A DNA stretch of 64,000 nucleotides from assembly GCF_026340565.1 (NCBI RefSeq), contig NZ_JAPEPB010000001.1, positions 6,918,001 to 6,982,000 on the forward strand. The letters run 5' to 3'. The position numbers were made by a program, and so were the translations under genes. Below, piece by piece: positions 17,495 through 25,971 of the stretch. The number at the start of each line of letters is the position of its first letter. Within the stretch, counting starts at the first letter, position 1. This stretch comes from Kitasatospora sp. NBC_01287. Lineage in GTDB: Bacteria; Actinomycetota; Actinomycetes; Streptomycetales; Streptomycetaceae. The notes under the pieces are model-generated. The model ran no database searches and was not told the DNA's origin. It saw only the letters and a program-made list of their open reading frames with translations.

Positions 17495-18448
17495 TTAGAA
17501 GTACCCCTCGCGCTTGCGGTCTTCCATGGCGGCCTCGGAGAGCTTGTCGTCGGCCCGGGTGGCCCCGCGCTCGGTGAGGCGGCTGGCGGCGATCTCGGTG
17601 ATCACGTCCGCGATGGTCGCGGCGTCGGAGTCGACGGCGCCGGTGCAGGACATGTCGCCGACCGTGCGGTAGCGGATCAGGCGGCGCTGGACCTGCTCGC
17701 CCTCCTTGGGGCCGCCCCAGTCGCCCGCGGTCAGCCACATGCCGTCGCGGGCGAAGACGTCGCGCTCGTGCGCGTAGTAGATCTCCGGGAGCTCGATGCC
17801 CTCCCGCTCGATGTACTGCCAGACGTCCAGCTCGGTCCAGTTGGAGAGCGGGAAGACCCGCACGTGCTCGCCCACCGCGTGCCGGCCGTTGTAGAGCGAC
17901 CACAGCTCGGGGCGCTGGCGGCGCGGGTCCCAGGCGCCGAACTCGTCGCGCAGCGAGAAGACCCGCTCCTTGGCGCGCGCCTTCTCCTCGTCGCGGCGGC
18001 CGCCGCCGAAGACCGCGTCGAACTTGTTCGACTCGATGGCGTCCAGCAGCGGGACGGTCTGCAGCGGGTTGCGGGTGCCGTCCGGGCGCTCGCGCAGCCG
18101 GCCGTCGTCGATGAAGTCCTGCACGCTCGCCACGTGCAGCCGCAGCGAGTGCTGGGCCACCGCGCGGTCGCGGTAGGCGATCACCTCGGGGAAGTTGTGG
18201 CCGGTGTCCACGTGCAGCAGCGAGAACGGGATCGGCGCCGGGGCGAAGGCCTTGAGCGCCAGGTGCAGCATGACGATCGAGTCCTTGCCGCCGGAGAAGA
18301 GGATCACCGGCCGCTCGAACTCGCCCGCCACCTCGCGGAAGATGTGCACCGACTCCGCTTCGAGCGCGTCGAGGTGGGAGAGCGCGTAGGGCCCGTCGGC
18401 GTCGCCCGGGTCCTGGGTCGGCGTCACGATGTCGGTCGCGGTGGTCAC
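17495..18448 (-). CDS. cysD: Sulfate adenylyltransferase small subunit
   Basis: 317 residues. The PP-loop SGGKDSIVMLH, the family segments HVDTGHNFPEVI and FGGGRRDEEKARAKERVFS, and WTELDVWQYI are present, with the expected C-terminal EAAMEDRKREGYF. With CysN it adenylates sulfate. The GTG at 18448 overlaps the cysC stop by 4 bp (GTGA), marking translational coupling. Confidence 0.95.
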   Translation of the reverse strand: MTTATDIVTPTQDPGDADGPYALSHLDALEAESVHIFREVAGEFERPVILFSGGKDSIVMLHLALKAFAPAPIPFSLLHVDTGHNFPEVIAYRDRAVAQHSLRLHVASVQDFIDDGRLRERPDGTRNPLQTVPLLDAIESNKFDAVFGGGRRDEEKARAKERVFSLRDEFGAWDPRRQRPELWSLYNGRHAVGEHVRVFPLSNWTELDVWQYIEREGIELPEIYYAHERDVFARDGMWLTAGDWGGPKEGEQVQRRLIRYRTVGDMSCTGAVDSDAATIADVITEIAASRLTERGATRADDKLSEAAMEDRKREGYF

Positions 18449-19044
18449 GCGAGGCCCCTCTCGGTCAGGAAGGCGTGCAGCTCGGCGGCGGACTCGGCAA
18501 CCGTCCGCCCCTGGGTCTGGATGCGCAGCTCGGGGCTGCGCGGCGCCTCGTACGGGTCGTCCACCCCGGTCAGGCCGGAGAGCTGCCCGGCCGCCTGCTT
18601 GGCGTACAGGCCCTTGACGTCGCGCTCCGAGCAGAGTTCGACCGGCGTGGCCACGTGCACCTCCAGGAACGCGGTGCCCTCGGCGGCGTGCCGCTCGCGC
18701 ACCGCGGCGCGCGAGTCGGCGAAGGGGGCGATCACCGGGGCGAGCACCTTGACGCCGTTGGAGGCCAGCTTCTCGGCGACGAAGCCGATCCGGGTGACGT
18801 TGGTGTGGCGGTCCTCGCGGCTGAAGCCGAGCCCCTTGGAGAGGAACTCGCGGATCTCGTCGCCGTCGAGCACCTCGACCCGGTGGCCCTCGGCGCGCAG
18901 CCGCTCGGCCAGCGCGAAGGCCAGGGTGGTCTTGCCGGCACTGGGCAGCCCGGTCAGCCACACAGTGGCGCCGCGCTCGCAGGGGGCGGCCGGGGCGGCC
19001 GCCTCTGCGGCGGTTCCGGCAGCCGTGGTGGTGGCTGAGGTCAC
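18445..19044 (-). CDS. cysC: Adenylylsulfate kinase
   Basis: 199 residues. P-loop GLPSAGKTT at about 32-40 and the APS-binding segments LDGDEIREFLSKGLGFSRED and RIGFVAEKLASNGV. It phosphorylates APS to PAPS. Because the cysH product looks like an APS reductase, PAPS may be needed mainly for sulfotransferases. An Ala-rich N-terminal extension of about 22 residues precedes the domain. Confidence 0.93.
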   Translation of the reverse strand: MTSATTTAAGTAAEAAAPAAPCERGATVWLTGLPSAGKTTLAFALAERLRAEGHRVEVLDGDEIREFLSKGLGFSREDRHTNVTRIGFVAEKLASNGVKVLAPVIAPFADSRAAVRERHAAEGTAFLEVHVATPVELCSERDVKGLYAKQAAGQLSGLTGVDDPYEAPRSPELRIQTQGRTVAESAAELHAFLTERGLA

Positions 19045-19086
19045 GTCAACTCTCCTGAGTGGTGGGAACGGTGGCGCGAAGGTGGA

Positions 19087-19785
19087 TCAGAGGTGGATGC
19101 CGCACTCGGTCTTGCCCGAGCCCGCCCAGCGTCCGGCCCGGGCGTCCTCGCCCTCGACCGGCTTGCGGGTGCAGGAGAGCGGCGAGCAGCCGACCGAGGT
19201 GTAGCCCTCCCAGAGCAGCGGGTTGAGCAGCACCCCGTTGGCCTGCACGTAGGCGTCCACGTCGTCCTGGGTCCAGCGGGCGATCGGCGCGATCTTCACC
19301 TTGCGGCGCTTGGCGTCCCAGGCCACGATCGGGGTGTTCGCCCGGCTCGGCGACTCGTCGCGGCGCAGGCCGGTGGCCCACGCGTCGTAGCCCAGCAGGC
19401 CGCGGTTGAGCGGCTCGACCTTGCGCAGCGAGCAGCACAGGTCCGGGTCGCGGTCGTGCAGGTGGGGCCCGTACTCGGCGTCCTGCTCGGCGACCGTCTG
19501 CCGCGGGGTCAGGGTGATCACGTTGACCGGCAGGGTGGCGGCGACCGCGTCCCGGGTGCCGATGGTCTCCGGGAAGTGGTAGCCGGTGTCCAGGAAGACC
19601 ACGTCGATGCCGGGCAGCGCGGTCGACGCCAGGTGGGCGACGACCGCGTCCTCCATCGAGGAGGTGACGCAGAGCTTGCGGCCGAAGGCGTCGGCGGCCC
19701 AGCGCAGGATCTCCTGCGCCGAGGCCTCCTCCAGGTCCCGAGCCGCGGCCGTGGCCAGCGCCTGAAGGTCAGTGGCTGTGCTCAT
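19087..19785 (-). CDS. cysH: Adenylylsulfate/phosphoadenylylsulfate reductase
   Basis: 232 residues. A PP-loop-type reductase with LDTGYHFPET, and the cysteines of the 4Fe-4S APS-reductase subgroup: C117-C118, C200 and C205. The catalytic cysteine C228 lies in TECGIHL at the C-terminus. It reduces activated sulfate to sulfite. The second pair is spaced C-x4-C (GCSPLSC) rather than the usual C-x2-C. The ATG at 19785 has GGGGGA upstream and lies within the end of the 59-aa zinc-ribbon gene (17-bp overlap). Confidence 0.92.
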   Translation of the reverse strand: MSTATDLQALATAAARDLEEASAQEILRWAADAFGRKLCVTSSMEDAVVAHLASTALPGIDVVFLDTGYHFPETIGTRDAVAATLPVNVITLTPRQTVAEQDAEYGPHLHDRDPDLCCSLRKVEPLNRGLLGYDAWATGLRRDESPSRANTPIVAWDAKRRKVKIAPIARWTQDDVDAYVQANGVLLNPLLWEGYTSVGCSPLSCTRKPVEGEDARAGRWAGSGKTECGIHL

Positions 19786-19948
19786 CTGTGGTTCCCCCAT
19801 TCGTAGCTGACAGCAGGCCGAGGAACTTCACTTGGAAAGCGCGACGGCAGGAGGCGCATTCCCAGGCGCCGTGGCCGCCGGTCTCCGAGGGACGGAGGTC
19901 CTCGTCACCGCAGTAGGGGCAGTAGAACGGGGCGGCTCGCTCGCTCAC
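19769..19948 (-). CDS. 59-aa zinc-ribbon protein between cysI and cysH
   Basis: The GTG at 19948 overlaps the sulfite reductase stop by 4 bp (GTGA), and the end overlaps cysH by 17 bp. The protein carries FYCPYCGDEDLRPSE and WECASCRRAF, a C-x2-C ... C-x2-C zinc or iron ribbon, followed by a tail shaped by the cysH ribosome binding region. The position inside the operon, coupled at both ends, argues for a role in sulfite reduction, perhaps as an electron-transfer or assembly partner. Role unknown. Confidence 0.85.
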   Translation of the reverse strand: MSERAAPFYCPYCGDEDLRPSETGGHGAWECASCRRAFQVKFLGLLSATNGGTTDEHSH

Positions 19949-21669
19949 GACAGCTGCTCCTCACTGGCCCGCGCCGTCCACTGGGCGAACCGCTCGCCCT
20001 CCTGGCGCTCGGCCTGGAAGCGGGTGAGCAGGCGCTCCACGTAGTCGGGCAGCCCGTCCTTGGTGACCTTCAGGCCGCGCACCTTGCGCCCGAAGCCGGC
20101 CTGGAGGCCGAGCGCGCCGCCCAGGTGGACCTGGAAGCCCTCGACCTGCTCGCCGTTCTCGTCGGTGACCAGCTGGCCCTTGAGACCGATGTCCGCCACC
20201 TGGATCCGGGCGCAGGAGTTGGGGCAGCCGTTGATGTTGATGGTCAGCGGCTCGGCGAAGTCGGGCAGCCGCGCTTCGAGTTCGTCGATCAGGGTGCGCC
20301 CGCGCTCCTTGGTCTCGACGATCGCGAGCTTGCAGTACTCCAGGCCGGTGCAGGCCATGGTGCCGCGGCGGAACGGCGACGGGGTGACCCGCAGGTCCAG
20401 CGCCTCCAGGCCGGCCACCAGCGACTCGACCTGGTCCTGGGCGATGTCCAGCACCAGCATCTTCTGCTCGGCGGTGGTGCGCAGCCGGTCCGAGCCGTGC
20501 GCGGCGGCCAGTTCGGCCACCTTGCCGAGCAGCGCGCCGTCCACCCGGCCGACCCGCGGCGCGAAGCCGACGTAGAACCTGCCGTCCCGCTGCCGGTGGA
20601 CGCCGACGTGGTCGCGCCAGGTGCCGGCCGGTTCCTGCGGCGCCGGGCCGTCGATCAGTTCGTACTTGAGGTACTCGTCCTGCAGCACCTGGCGGAACTT
20701 CTCCACGCCCCAGTCGGCGACCAGGAACTTCAACCGGGCGCGGTTGCGCAGCCGGCGGTAGCCGTAGTCGCGGAAGATGCCGATCACGCCGCCGTAGACG
20801 TCGGCGACCTCGTGCAGCGGCACCCAGGCGCCCAGCCGCACCCCCAGCTTGGGGTTGGTGGACAGGCCGCCGCCGACCCACAGGTCGAAGCCGGGCCCGT
20901 GCTCGGGGTGGACCACGCCGACGAAGGCGATGTCGTTGATCTCGTGCGCCACGTCCAGCAGCGGCGAGCCGGAGACCGCCGACTTGAACTTGCGCGGCAG
21001 GTTGGAGAAGTCGGGGTTGCCGATGAAGCGGCGCTGGATCTCCTCGATGGCGGGCGTGCCGTCGATGATCTCGTCCTCGGCGATGCCGGCCACCGGCGAG
21101 CCGAGGATGACGCGCGGGGTGTCGCCGCAGGCCTCGGTGGTGGACAGGCCCACCGCCTCCAGCTTCTGCCAGATCGCGGGCACGTCCTCGATCCGGATCC
21201 AGTGGTACTGGATGTTCTGCCGGTCGGTCAGGTCGGCGGTGCCGCGCGCGTAGCTCTGGGAGACCTCGGCGACGGCCCGCAGCTGGGCCACCGTCAGGCG
21301 GCCGCCGTCGATCCGGACCCGCAGCATGAAGTACTCGGCGTCCAGCTCGTGCGGGTCCAGGATCGCGGTCTTGCCGCCGTCGATCCCCTCCTTGCGCTGG
21401 GTGTAGAGACCCCACCAGCGCATCCGGCCGCGCAGGTCGGCCGGGTCGATCGAGTCGAAGCCGCGGTGCGCGTAGATCGTCTCAATGCGTGTCCGCACGT
21501 TGAGACCGTCGTCGTCCTTCTTGAACTGCTCGTTGGGGTTCAACGGGGTGAAGTGCCCCATGCCCCACTGGCCCTCACCGCGGTGGCGGGTCACCTTGCG
21601 GGCCGTGCCCTGGCGCGGCGCGGCGGCGCTCGCGGGCTGGGGCTCGACCGGGTCGGGAGTGGTGGCCAT
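19945..21669 (-). CDS. cysI: Ferredoxin-dependent sulfite reductase (siroheme, 4Fe-4S)
   Basis: 574 residues in the nitrite/sulfite reductase family. The cluster and siroheme ligands are C440 and C446 (CTGLEYC) and C482 and C486 (NGCPNSC). The two half-domains begin with RMRWWGLYTQR and RFYVGFAPRVGR. Y89 and C181 sit where the Tyr-Cys crosslink pair occurs in the mycobacterial enzyme (established knowledge, alignment by eye). It reduces sulfite to sulfide with six electrons. First enzyme gene of the operon, behind a cysteine-type leader peptide. Confidence 0.93.
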   Translation of the reverse strand: MATTPDPVEPQPASAAAPRQGTARKVTRHRGEGQWGMGHFTPLNPNEQFKKDDDGLNVRTRIETIYAHRGFDSIDPADLRGRMRWWGLYTQRKEGIDGGKTAILDPHELDAEYFMLRVRIDGGRLTVAQLRAVAEVSQSYARGTADLTDRQNIQYHWIRIEDVPAIWQKLEAVGLSTTEACGDTPRVILGSPVAGIAEDEIIDGTPAIEEIQRRFIGNPDFSNLPRKFKSAVSGSPLLDVAHEINDIAFVGVVHPEHGPGFDLWVGGGLSTNPKLGVRLGAWVPLHEVADVYGGVIGIFRDYGYRRLRNRARLKFLVADWGVEKFRQVLQDEYLKYELIDGPAPQEPAGTWRDHVGVHRQRDGRFYVGFAPRVGRVDGALLGKVAELAAAHGSDRLRTTAEQKMLVLDIAQDQVESLVAGLEALDLRVTPSPFRRGTMACTGLEYCKLAIVETKERGRTLIDELEARLPDFAEPLTININGCPNSCARIQVADIGLKGQLVTDENGEQVEGFQVHLGGALGLQAGFGRKVRGLKVTKDGLPDYVERLLTRFQAERQEGERFAQWTARASEEQLS

Positions 21670-21869
21670 GTGAGAAGTCCTTCGGGCAGGTGGCTCTGGT
21701 GCGGGAAGCTGCGCTGATCCCGGGCCACGACCTGCTCACCTGCGCCGACCTGCGGTTTTCCGGCAGGCGGGGGGTGGTGGTGATCGTGGCCCCGAGTGCT
21801 CGCGCGGCCGCGTCGGCGGGGCCGGCGGCGAGGTGGCGCCGGGTGCGGTGGTGGCGGCTGGGGTGGGGC

Positions 21870-21953
21870 TCAGATCACCGGACACATGGCGCTGGACACG
21901 CGAAGGAGATCGACGTGGAGTCGACCTACCAGGGTGGTTCCGGCGCTAGGCAT
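21870..21953 (-). CDS. Actinobacterial sulfur-operon leader peptide (27 aa)
   Basis: A 27-codon frame with the conserved core RLHVDLLRVSSAMC and a single cysteine near the end, matching the small 'putative leader peptide' seen upstream of sulfur genes in streptomycetes. It ends 200 bp before the sulfite reductase start. Translation across its Cys codon probably tunes downstream expression by attenuation; the Cys-dependent mechanism is inferred from the known mycobacterial cysteine leaders. Confidence 0.8.
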   Translation of the reverse strand: MPSAGTTLVGRLHVDLLRVSSAMCPVI

Positions 21954-21997
21954 GGCAAGAGATTCGCACGCCGAGCGAGGCCCGGTCCACTAACGTC

Positions 21998-22028
21998 CAC
22001 GATGCGGACCACTTTGTTCCGCATCGTG
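21998..22028. promoter_or_regulatory. 11-bp inverted repeat upstream of the cys leader
   Basis: CACGATGCGGA / TCCGCATCGTG, perfect arms with a 9-base spacer, 45 bp upstream of the leader-peptide start. Its size and symmetry fit a dimeric regulator, for example an IclR-type protein; which one is unknown. It may also affect the divergent YihY-type gene at 22122. Confidence 0.6.
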
Positions 22029-22121
22029 AGATGCGGGCGCCGGTCCGCAGTCTGCGGCGCCGCGCCGGTCCGCCCCACCGCGCTCGTCGGGCGCGGGGCC
22101 GTCGGGCCCGCCCGATACCGT

Positions 22122-23534
22122 ATGCGTGTGCAGGCACCAGGTGAGACCAGCAGAGCGGGGGCGGAGCGGCCCTCCCGGCGTCGGGGCAAGGGCGCCCGGC
22201 GGGCGGCCCGGCAGTCGGCCTGGCGCGGCACGGCCTGGGCGCTGATCAAGGACACCACCAACACCTGCGTCGAGTACCGGGTCACCGGGCTGGCCGCCGA
22301 GGCCGCCTTCTTCACCCTGCTCTCGATCCCGCCCCTGCTGCTCTGCCTGGCCGGCACCCTCGGCTACCTGGACGACCTGCTCGGCGCCGGCACCATCCAG
22401 AAGCTCCAGCAGGACATCCTGTCGGCCGCCGGCACGGTGCTCTCGCCCTCCTCGATCGAGCAGACCGTGAAGCCGCTGCTGGCAGGCGTCTTCAACAGCC
22501 CGCGCCCCGACCTGATCTCGATCGGCTTCCTGATCTCGCTCTGGTCCGGCTCCCGGGCGCTCTACATCTTCATCGACACCATCACCGTGATGTACGGCCT
22601 GGACGGCAAGCGCGGCATCGTCAAGACCCGGTCCATGTCGCTCGCCCTCTACCTGGGCGCGCTGGTCATCGGCTCGCTGGTGCTGCCGCTGCTGATCGCC
22701 GGGCCCGGTCTGGTGGTCTCGGCGGTGCCCGGCATCGCCGGGGTGGTCAGCGCGCTGTACTGGCCGGTGGCGATCCTGCTGCTGATCGTCTTCCTGACCA
22801 CGCTCTACCACCTCTCCGTCCCGGCCCGCACGCCCTGGCGCGAGGACATCCCCGGCGCCCTGGTCGCGCTCGGCATGCTGGTGATCTGCAGCCTGGTGCT
22901 GCGGCTCTACCTGGTCCACTCGGTCGAGGGCAGCAAGACCATCTACGGCTCGCTCGCCGCGCCGATCGCCGTGCTGCTGTGGATCTTCGTGTTGGCGCTC
23001 GCGGTGCTGATCGGCGCCGCGATGAACGCCGCGATAGACCGCCGCTGGCCGAGCGCGGAGACCGCGGACGCGCGCGCCGAGAACGAGCGGGTCGGCGAGC
23101 AGGTCGCCGCCGCGCTGGTCCGAGAGGCCGGTGCCCGCCGGGTCGCCGAGCGGGCGCTGCGGGCCCGCGAGCTGGGGCTGGCCGAAGGCGTCGAGGACGA
23201 GGAGGGCGAGGAGGGCGCCGGCGGCGAGGACGAGGCGCCCTCGGAGTACCCCGAGCGCTGGGCCGACTTCCGGGCCCCCGGCGACCTGCGCGGGCGGCTG
23301 GCCGGGCTGCGCGGGCGGGCCAGGCGCACGCCGCCGCCCCCGCCGGACAGCGACCGGCCCGCGCCGCCGCTGCCGCGGCCGCCCGCCCACCACCCCGCCG
23401 AGCCGCGGGACCCGGCCGAGCGGCCGGCCGAGCCGTGGGCCTCGGACGGGCGCTTCCCGGGCGAGCTGGGGCCGGTGGACTCCGCGCTGCCGAGCTACCC
23501 GCCGCGGCCGCCGTGGGACCCGGGGCGGGGGTAG
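22122..23534 (+). CDS. YihY/BrkB-family inner membrane protein with long hydrophilic tail
   Basis: 470 residues. After a basic N-terminus, the family core begins TCVEYRVTGLAAEAAFFTLLSIPPLLL and contains six predicted transmembrane helices, the last near residue 305. The family was once called RNase BN; its role is still unclear. The C-terminal 155 residues are hydrophilic, first acidic-helical, then Pro-rich. The start is the ATG at 22122 (GTG 22128 is possible); a GATACCGT stretch directly upstream suggests a leaderless transcript. Confidence 0.85.
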   Translation: MRVQAPGETSRAGAERPSRRRGKGARRAARQSAWRGTAWALIKDTTNTCVEYRVTGLAAEAAFFTLLSIPPLLLCLAGTLGYLDDLLGAGTIQKLQQDILSAAGTVLSPSSIEQTVKPLLAGVFNSPRPDLISIGFLISLWSGSRALYIFIDTITVMYGLDGKRGIVKTRSMSLALYLGALVIGSLVLPLLIAGPGLVVSAVPGIAGVVSALYWPVAILLLIVFLTTLYHLSVPARTPWREDIPGALVALGMLVICSLVLRLYLVHSVEGSKTIYGSLAAPIAVLLWIFVLALAVLIGAAMNAAIDRRWPSAETADARAENERVGEQVAAALVREAGARRVAERALRARELGLAEGVEDEEGEEGAGGEDEAPSEYPERWADFRAPGDLRGRLAGLRGRARRTPPPPPDSDRPAPPLPRPPAHHPAEPRDPAERPAEPWASDGRFPGELGPVDSALPSYPPRPPWDPGRG

Positions 23535-23695
23535 CGGGGCGCGGGTGAGCGGGGCGGCTGCCGGTTTCGGCCGAGTGGCCGCGGGATCCGGTTAATTGGG
23601 GTGCGGGCGCGGTGCGGGCTGCTCTAGGCTGCCCGCGCAGGTCACCGGCAGGGCGGTCGCCACGACCGTCCCGGAAGAGAAGCAGGAGGTGGGCC

Positions 23696-23767
23696 ATGAC
23701 TGTTGTCGCGCTCACGGTTGCCCAGCGCAGCCCCCGGATCCTCCGCTCCTTCCCGGCTGCCGGCTGA
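23696..23767 (+). CDS. Possible 23-aa leader peptide before rsgA
   Basis: An ATG with a textbook AGGAGG site (spacing 6) opens a 23-codon frame, MTVVALTVAQRSPRILRSF to AAG, ending 59 bp before the likely rsgA start. The strong ribosome binding site and short length fit a leader peptide. No regulatory amino-acid run is present, so the mechanism is unclear. Confidence 0.5.
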   Translation: MTVVALTVAQRSPRILRSFPAAG

Positions 23768-23826
23768 CGATCGCTCAGCCCCGGGATCGGGTACTCCCCG
23801 CTTTCCTCCCGAAGGGCCTCACCGCG

Positions 23827-24978
23827 TTGTTCGACGCACTCTCCTCCGATTCCACCTCTTCCGATCTTGCGGCCTCCCCGCTGTCCGGCTCCTCGCTGCC
23901 CGGCTCCCCGCTGTCCGGCTCCCCGCTGGCCGGCTACGGCTGGACCGCCGAGCTGGCCGAGCTGTTCGCGCCGCTCGCCGAGGCCGGGCTGACCCCCGGC
24001 CGGCTCGCCCGGGTCGACCGCGGCCGGGCCGACGTCCTGGTGGCCGACGCCGGGACGGGCACGGTCCGCACCGTCCGCGCCGGCACCCGCCCGGTCACCG
24101 GCGCCGAGACCGCCGAGAACCCGTGCACCGGGGACTGGGTGGCGCTCGACCTGGCCGCCGAGCCCCTGCCGGTGGTGAGCGCGGTGCTGCCGCGCGCCAC
24201 CGCGATCATCCGCAAGAGCGCGGGCAAGGCCTCCGAGGGCCAGGTGCTCGCCGCCAACGTGGACACCGTGCTGATCGCCGTCTCGCTGGCCGTCGACCCC
24301 GACATCGACCGGGTCGAGCGCTTCGTCGCGCTCGCCTGGGAGAGCGGCGCCCAGCCGGTGGTCGCGCTGACCAAGGCCGACCTGGTGACCGATGCCGAGT
24401 TCATCCGCGAGGACGTCGAACGGGCCGCGCCCGGCGTCACCGTGCTGGTGGTCAGCGCCGAGACCGGTGCGGGCCTGGACGTGCTGCGCGCCTGCCTGGG
24501 CACCACCGCGGCGCTGATCGGCCAGTCCGGGGCCGGCAAGTCCACCCTCACCAACGCGCTGACCGGCGCCGAGGTGATGACCGTGCAGCGCACCCGCGAC
24601 GCCGACCAGAAGGGCCGGCACACCACCACCACGCGCGAGTTGTTCGCGCTGCCGGGCGGCGGCGTGCTGATCGACACCCCCGGCCTGCGCGGTGTCGGCC
24701 TCTTCGGTGGCGAGGGCCTGGCCCGCGCCTTCGCCGAGATCGAGGAACTCGCCGAGCGGTGCCGCTTCGACGACTGCTCCCACACCAGCGAGCCCGGCTG
24801 CGCGGTCCAGGGCGCGCTGGCCGACGGCACCCTCGCGCAGCGCCGGATGGAGAGCTACCTGAAGCTCCAGCGGGAGAACGCGTGGATCGCCTCCCGCACC
24901 GACGCCCGGCTGGCCGCCGAGCGGGCCCGGGTGTGGAAGCTGCGCACCAAGGGCGCCCGGGACCGGGTGCGCCCCTGA
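23827..24978 (+). CDS. rsgA: Ribosome small subunit-dependent GTPase A
   Basis: 383 residues from a TTG start with GAAGGG upstream; no ATG or GTG is available nearby. OB-fold, then a circularly permuted GTPase: TKAD (G4), VSAETGAGL (G5), GQSGAGKST (G1), DTPG (G3), then a zinc knuckle CRFDDCSHTSEPGC. It helps mature the 30S subunit. The N-terminal 40 residues contain a degenerate (P/S)-L-S-G-S repeat encoded by 15-bp units. Confidence 0.88.
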   Translation: MFDALSSDSTSSDLAASPLSGSSLPGSPLSGSPLAGYGWTAELAELFAPLAEAGLTPGRLARVDRGRADVLVADAGTGTVRTVRAGTRPVTGAETAENPCTGDWVALDLAAEPLPVVSAVLPRATAIIRKSAGKASEGQVLAANVDTVLIAVSLAVDPDIDRVERFVALAWESGAQPVVALTKADLVTDAEFIREDVERAAPGVTVLVVSAETGAGLDVLRACLGTTAALIGQSGAGKSTLTNALTGAEVMTVQRTRDADQKGRHTTTTRELFALPGGGVLIDTPGLRGVGLFGGEGLARAFAEIEELAERCRFDDCSHTSEPGCAVQGALADGTLAQRRMESYLKLQRENAWIASRTDARLAAERARVWKLRTKGARDRVRP

Positions 24979-25072
24979 GGCGGCCGGGCGGGGCGGGGCG
25001 GCCGGGTGTCGCTGATGGTTCGTCAAAACGACTGGTGGCCAACGGCGGTGTCCGCGTAGCGTGCGGGTCTTG

Positions 25073-25855
25073 ATGACCGATACCTGGGACAGCATCGCCG
25101 ACTGGTACGCGGAGCGGATCCGCACCGGCTCCGCCCTGCACGCCTTCAACCGCGAGGTGCTGCTCGACCAGCTCCCCGCCCGACTAACCGGGCAGCGGGT
25201 GCTCGACCTCGGCTGCGGCGAGGGCATCATCGCCCGCGCCGTGGCCGCCCGCGGGGCCCGCGTGCTGGGCGTGGACCCGGCGCCGCGCATGATCGAGCAC
25301 GCGCGGGCCGCCGGGGGCGGCGAGCCCGGCACCGTGGCCTACGCGGTGGACGACGGCACGGTGTTGGGCACGGTCGCCGACGGCTGCGTCGAGTGGGTGA
25401 CCGCGGGCCTGTCGCTCAACAACGTGCCCGACCTCGATGCCGCGCTCGCGGCCGTGCGCCGCGTCCTGACGCCGCGCGGCGCGCTCGTGCTCACCGTCCC
25501 GCACCCCTGCTTCGAGGCGCCGCAAGCCGGTTGGACGCGGACGGCGGACGGGACGGAGCGCCGGGTGGTCGGCGACTACCGCACCGAGGGGTTCTGGCGC
25601 TCCGACAACCCGCACGGAGTCCGCCGGGCCGGCAACCAGCACCGGACGCTTGCCACTTGTCTGACCGCGCTGCTCGGACACGGGTTCCGACTCGAAGCCG
25701 TCGGCGAGCCGGCGCCGGGCCCGCTCGTGCTGGCCGAGCAACCACGGCGGGCGGGCCTGCCGCCCTTCCTCGTCGTCCGCGCCCGGCTCGGCTGGCCCCG
25801 GCTCGTCCGCGCCCGGCTCGGCTGGCCCCGGCTCGTCCGCGCCCGGCTCGGTTGA
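25073..25855 (+). CDS. Class I SAM-dependent methyltransferase
   Basis: 260 residues. SAM-binding motif I VLDLGCGEGIIARA, the acidic residue of motif II in VLGVDPAPRM, and a Methyltransf_11-type layout. The N-terminus MTDTWDSIADWYAERI resembles methyltransferases of small molecules. The last 30 residues come from a 30-bp tandem repeat (R-A-R-L-G-W-P-R-L-V), and the stop arises in its third copy. Substrate unknown. Confidence 0.85.
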   Translation: MTDTWDSIADWYAERIRTGSALHAFNREVLLDQLPARLTGQRVLDLGCGEGIIARAVAARGARVLGVDPAPRMIEHARAAGGGEPGTVAYAVDDGTVLGTVADGCVEWVTAGLSLNNVPDLDAALAAVRRVLTPRGALVLTVPHPCFEAPQAGWTRTADGTERRVVGDYRTEGFWRSDNPHGVRRAGNQHRTLATCLTALLGHGFRLEAVGEPAPGPLVLAEQPRRAGLPPFLVVRARLGWPRLVRARLGWPRLVRARLG

Positions 25856-25864
25856 CCCCGGCGC
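25775..25864 (+). repeat. Three 30-bp tandem repeats at a gene end
   Basis: Two exact copies (25775-25804, 25805-25834) and a third diverged copy (25835-25864) in which ggctgg became ggttga, creating the TGA stop of the methyltransferase. Confidence 0.85.
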
Positions 25865-25971
25865 TCGGCCCGGCCGTTTCACCCGCGGTCGGGCAGCGCC
25901 ATTCGCGGTCGGGCACGGCCACGTCCGATTTCCGCCAGGAAGTGGTCCGTACGAGGAGCAGACTGGACGGC

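Noticed and set aside
22747-25332. 861-aa minus-strand frame
   Set aside because: Runs across two well-supported plus-strand genes (YihY and RsgA); composition is Arg/Pro/Ala-rich without domains.
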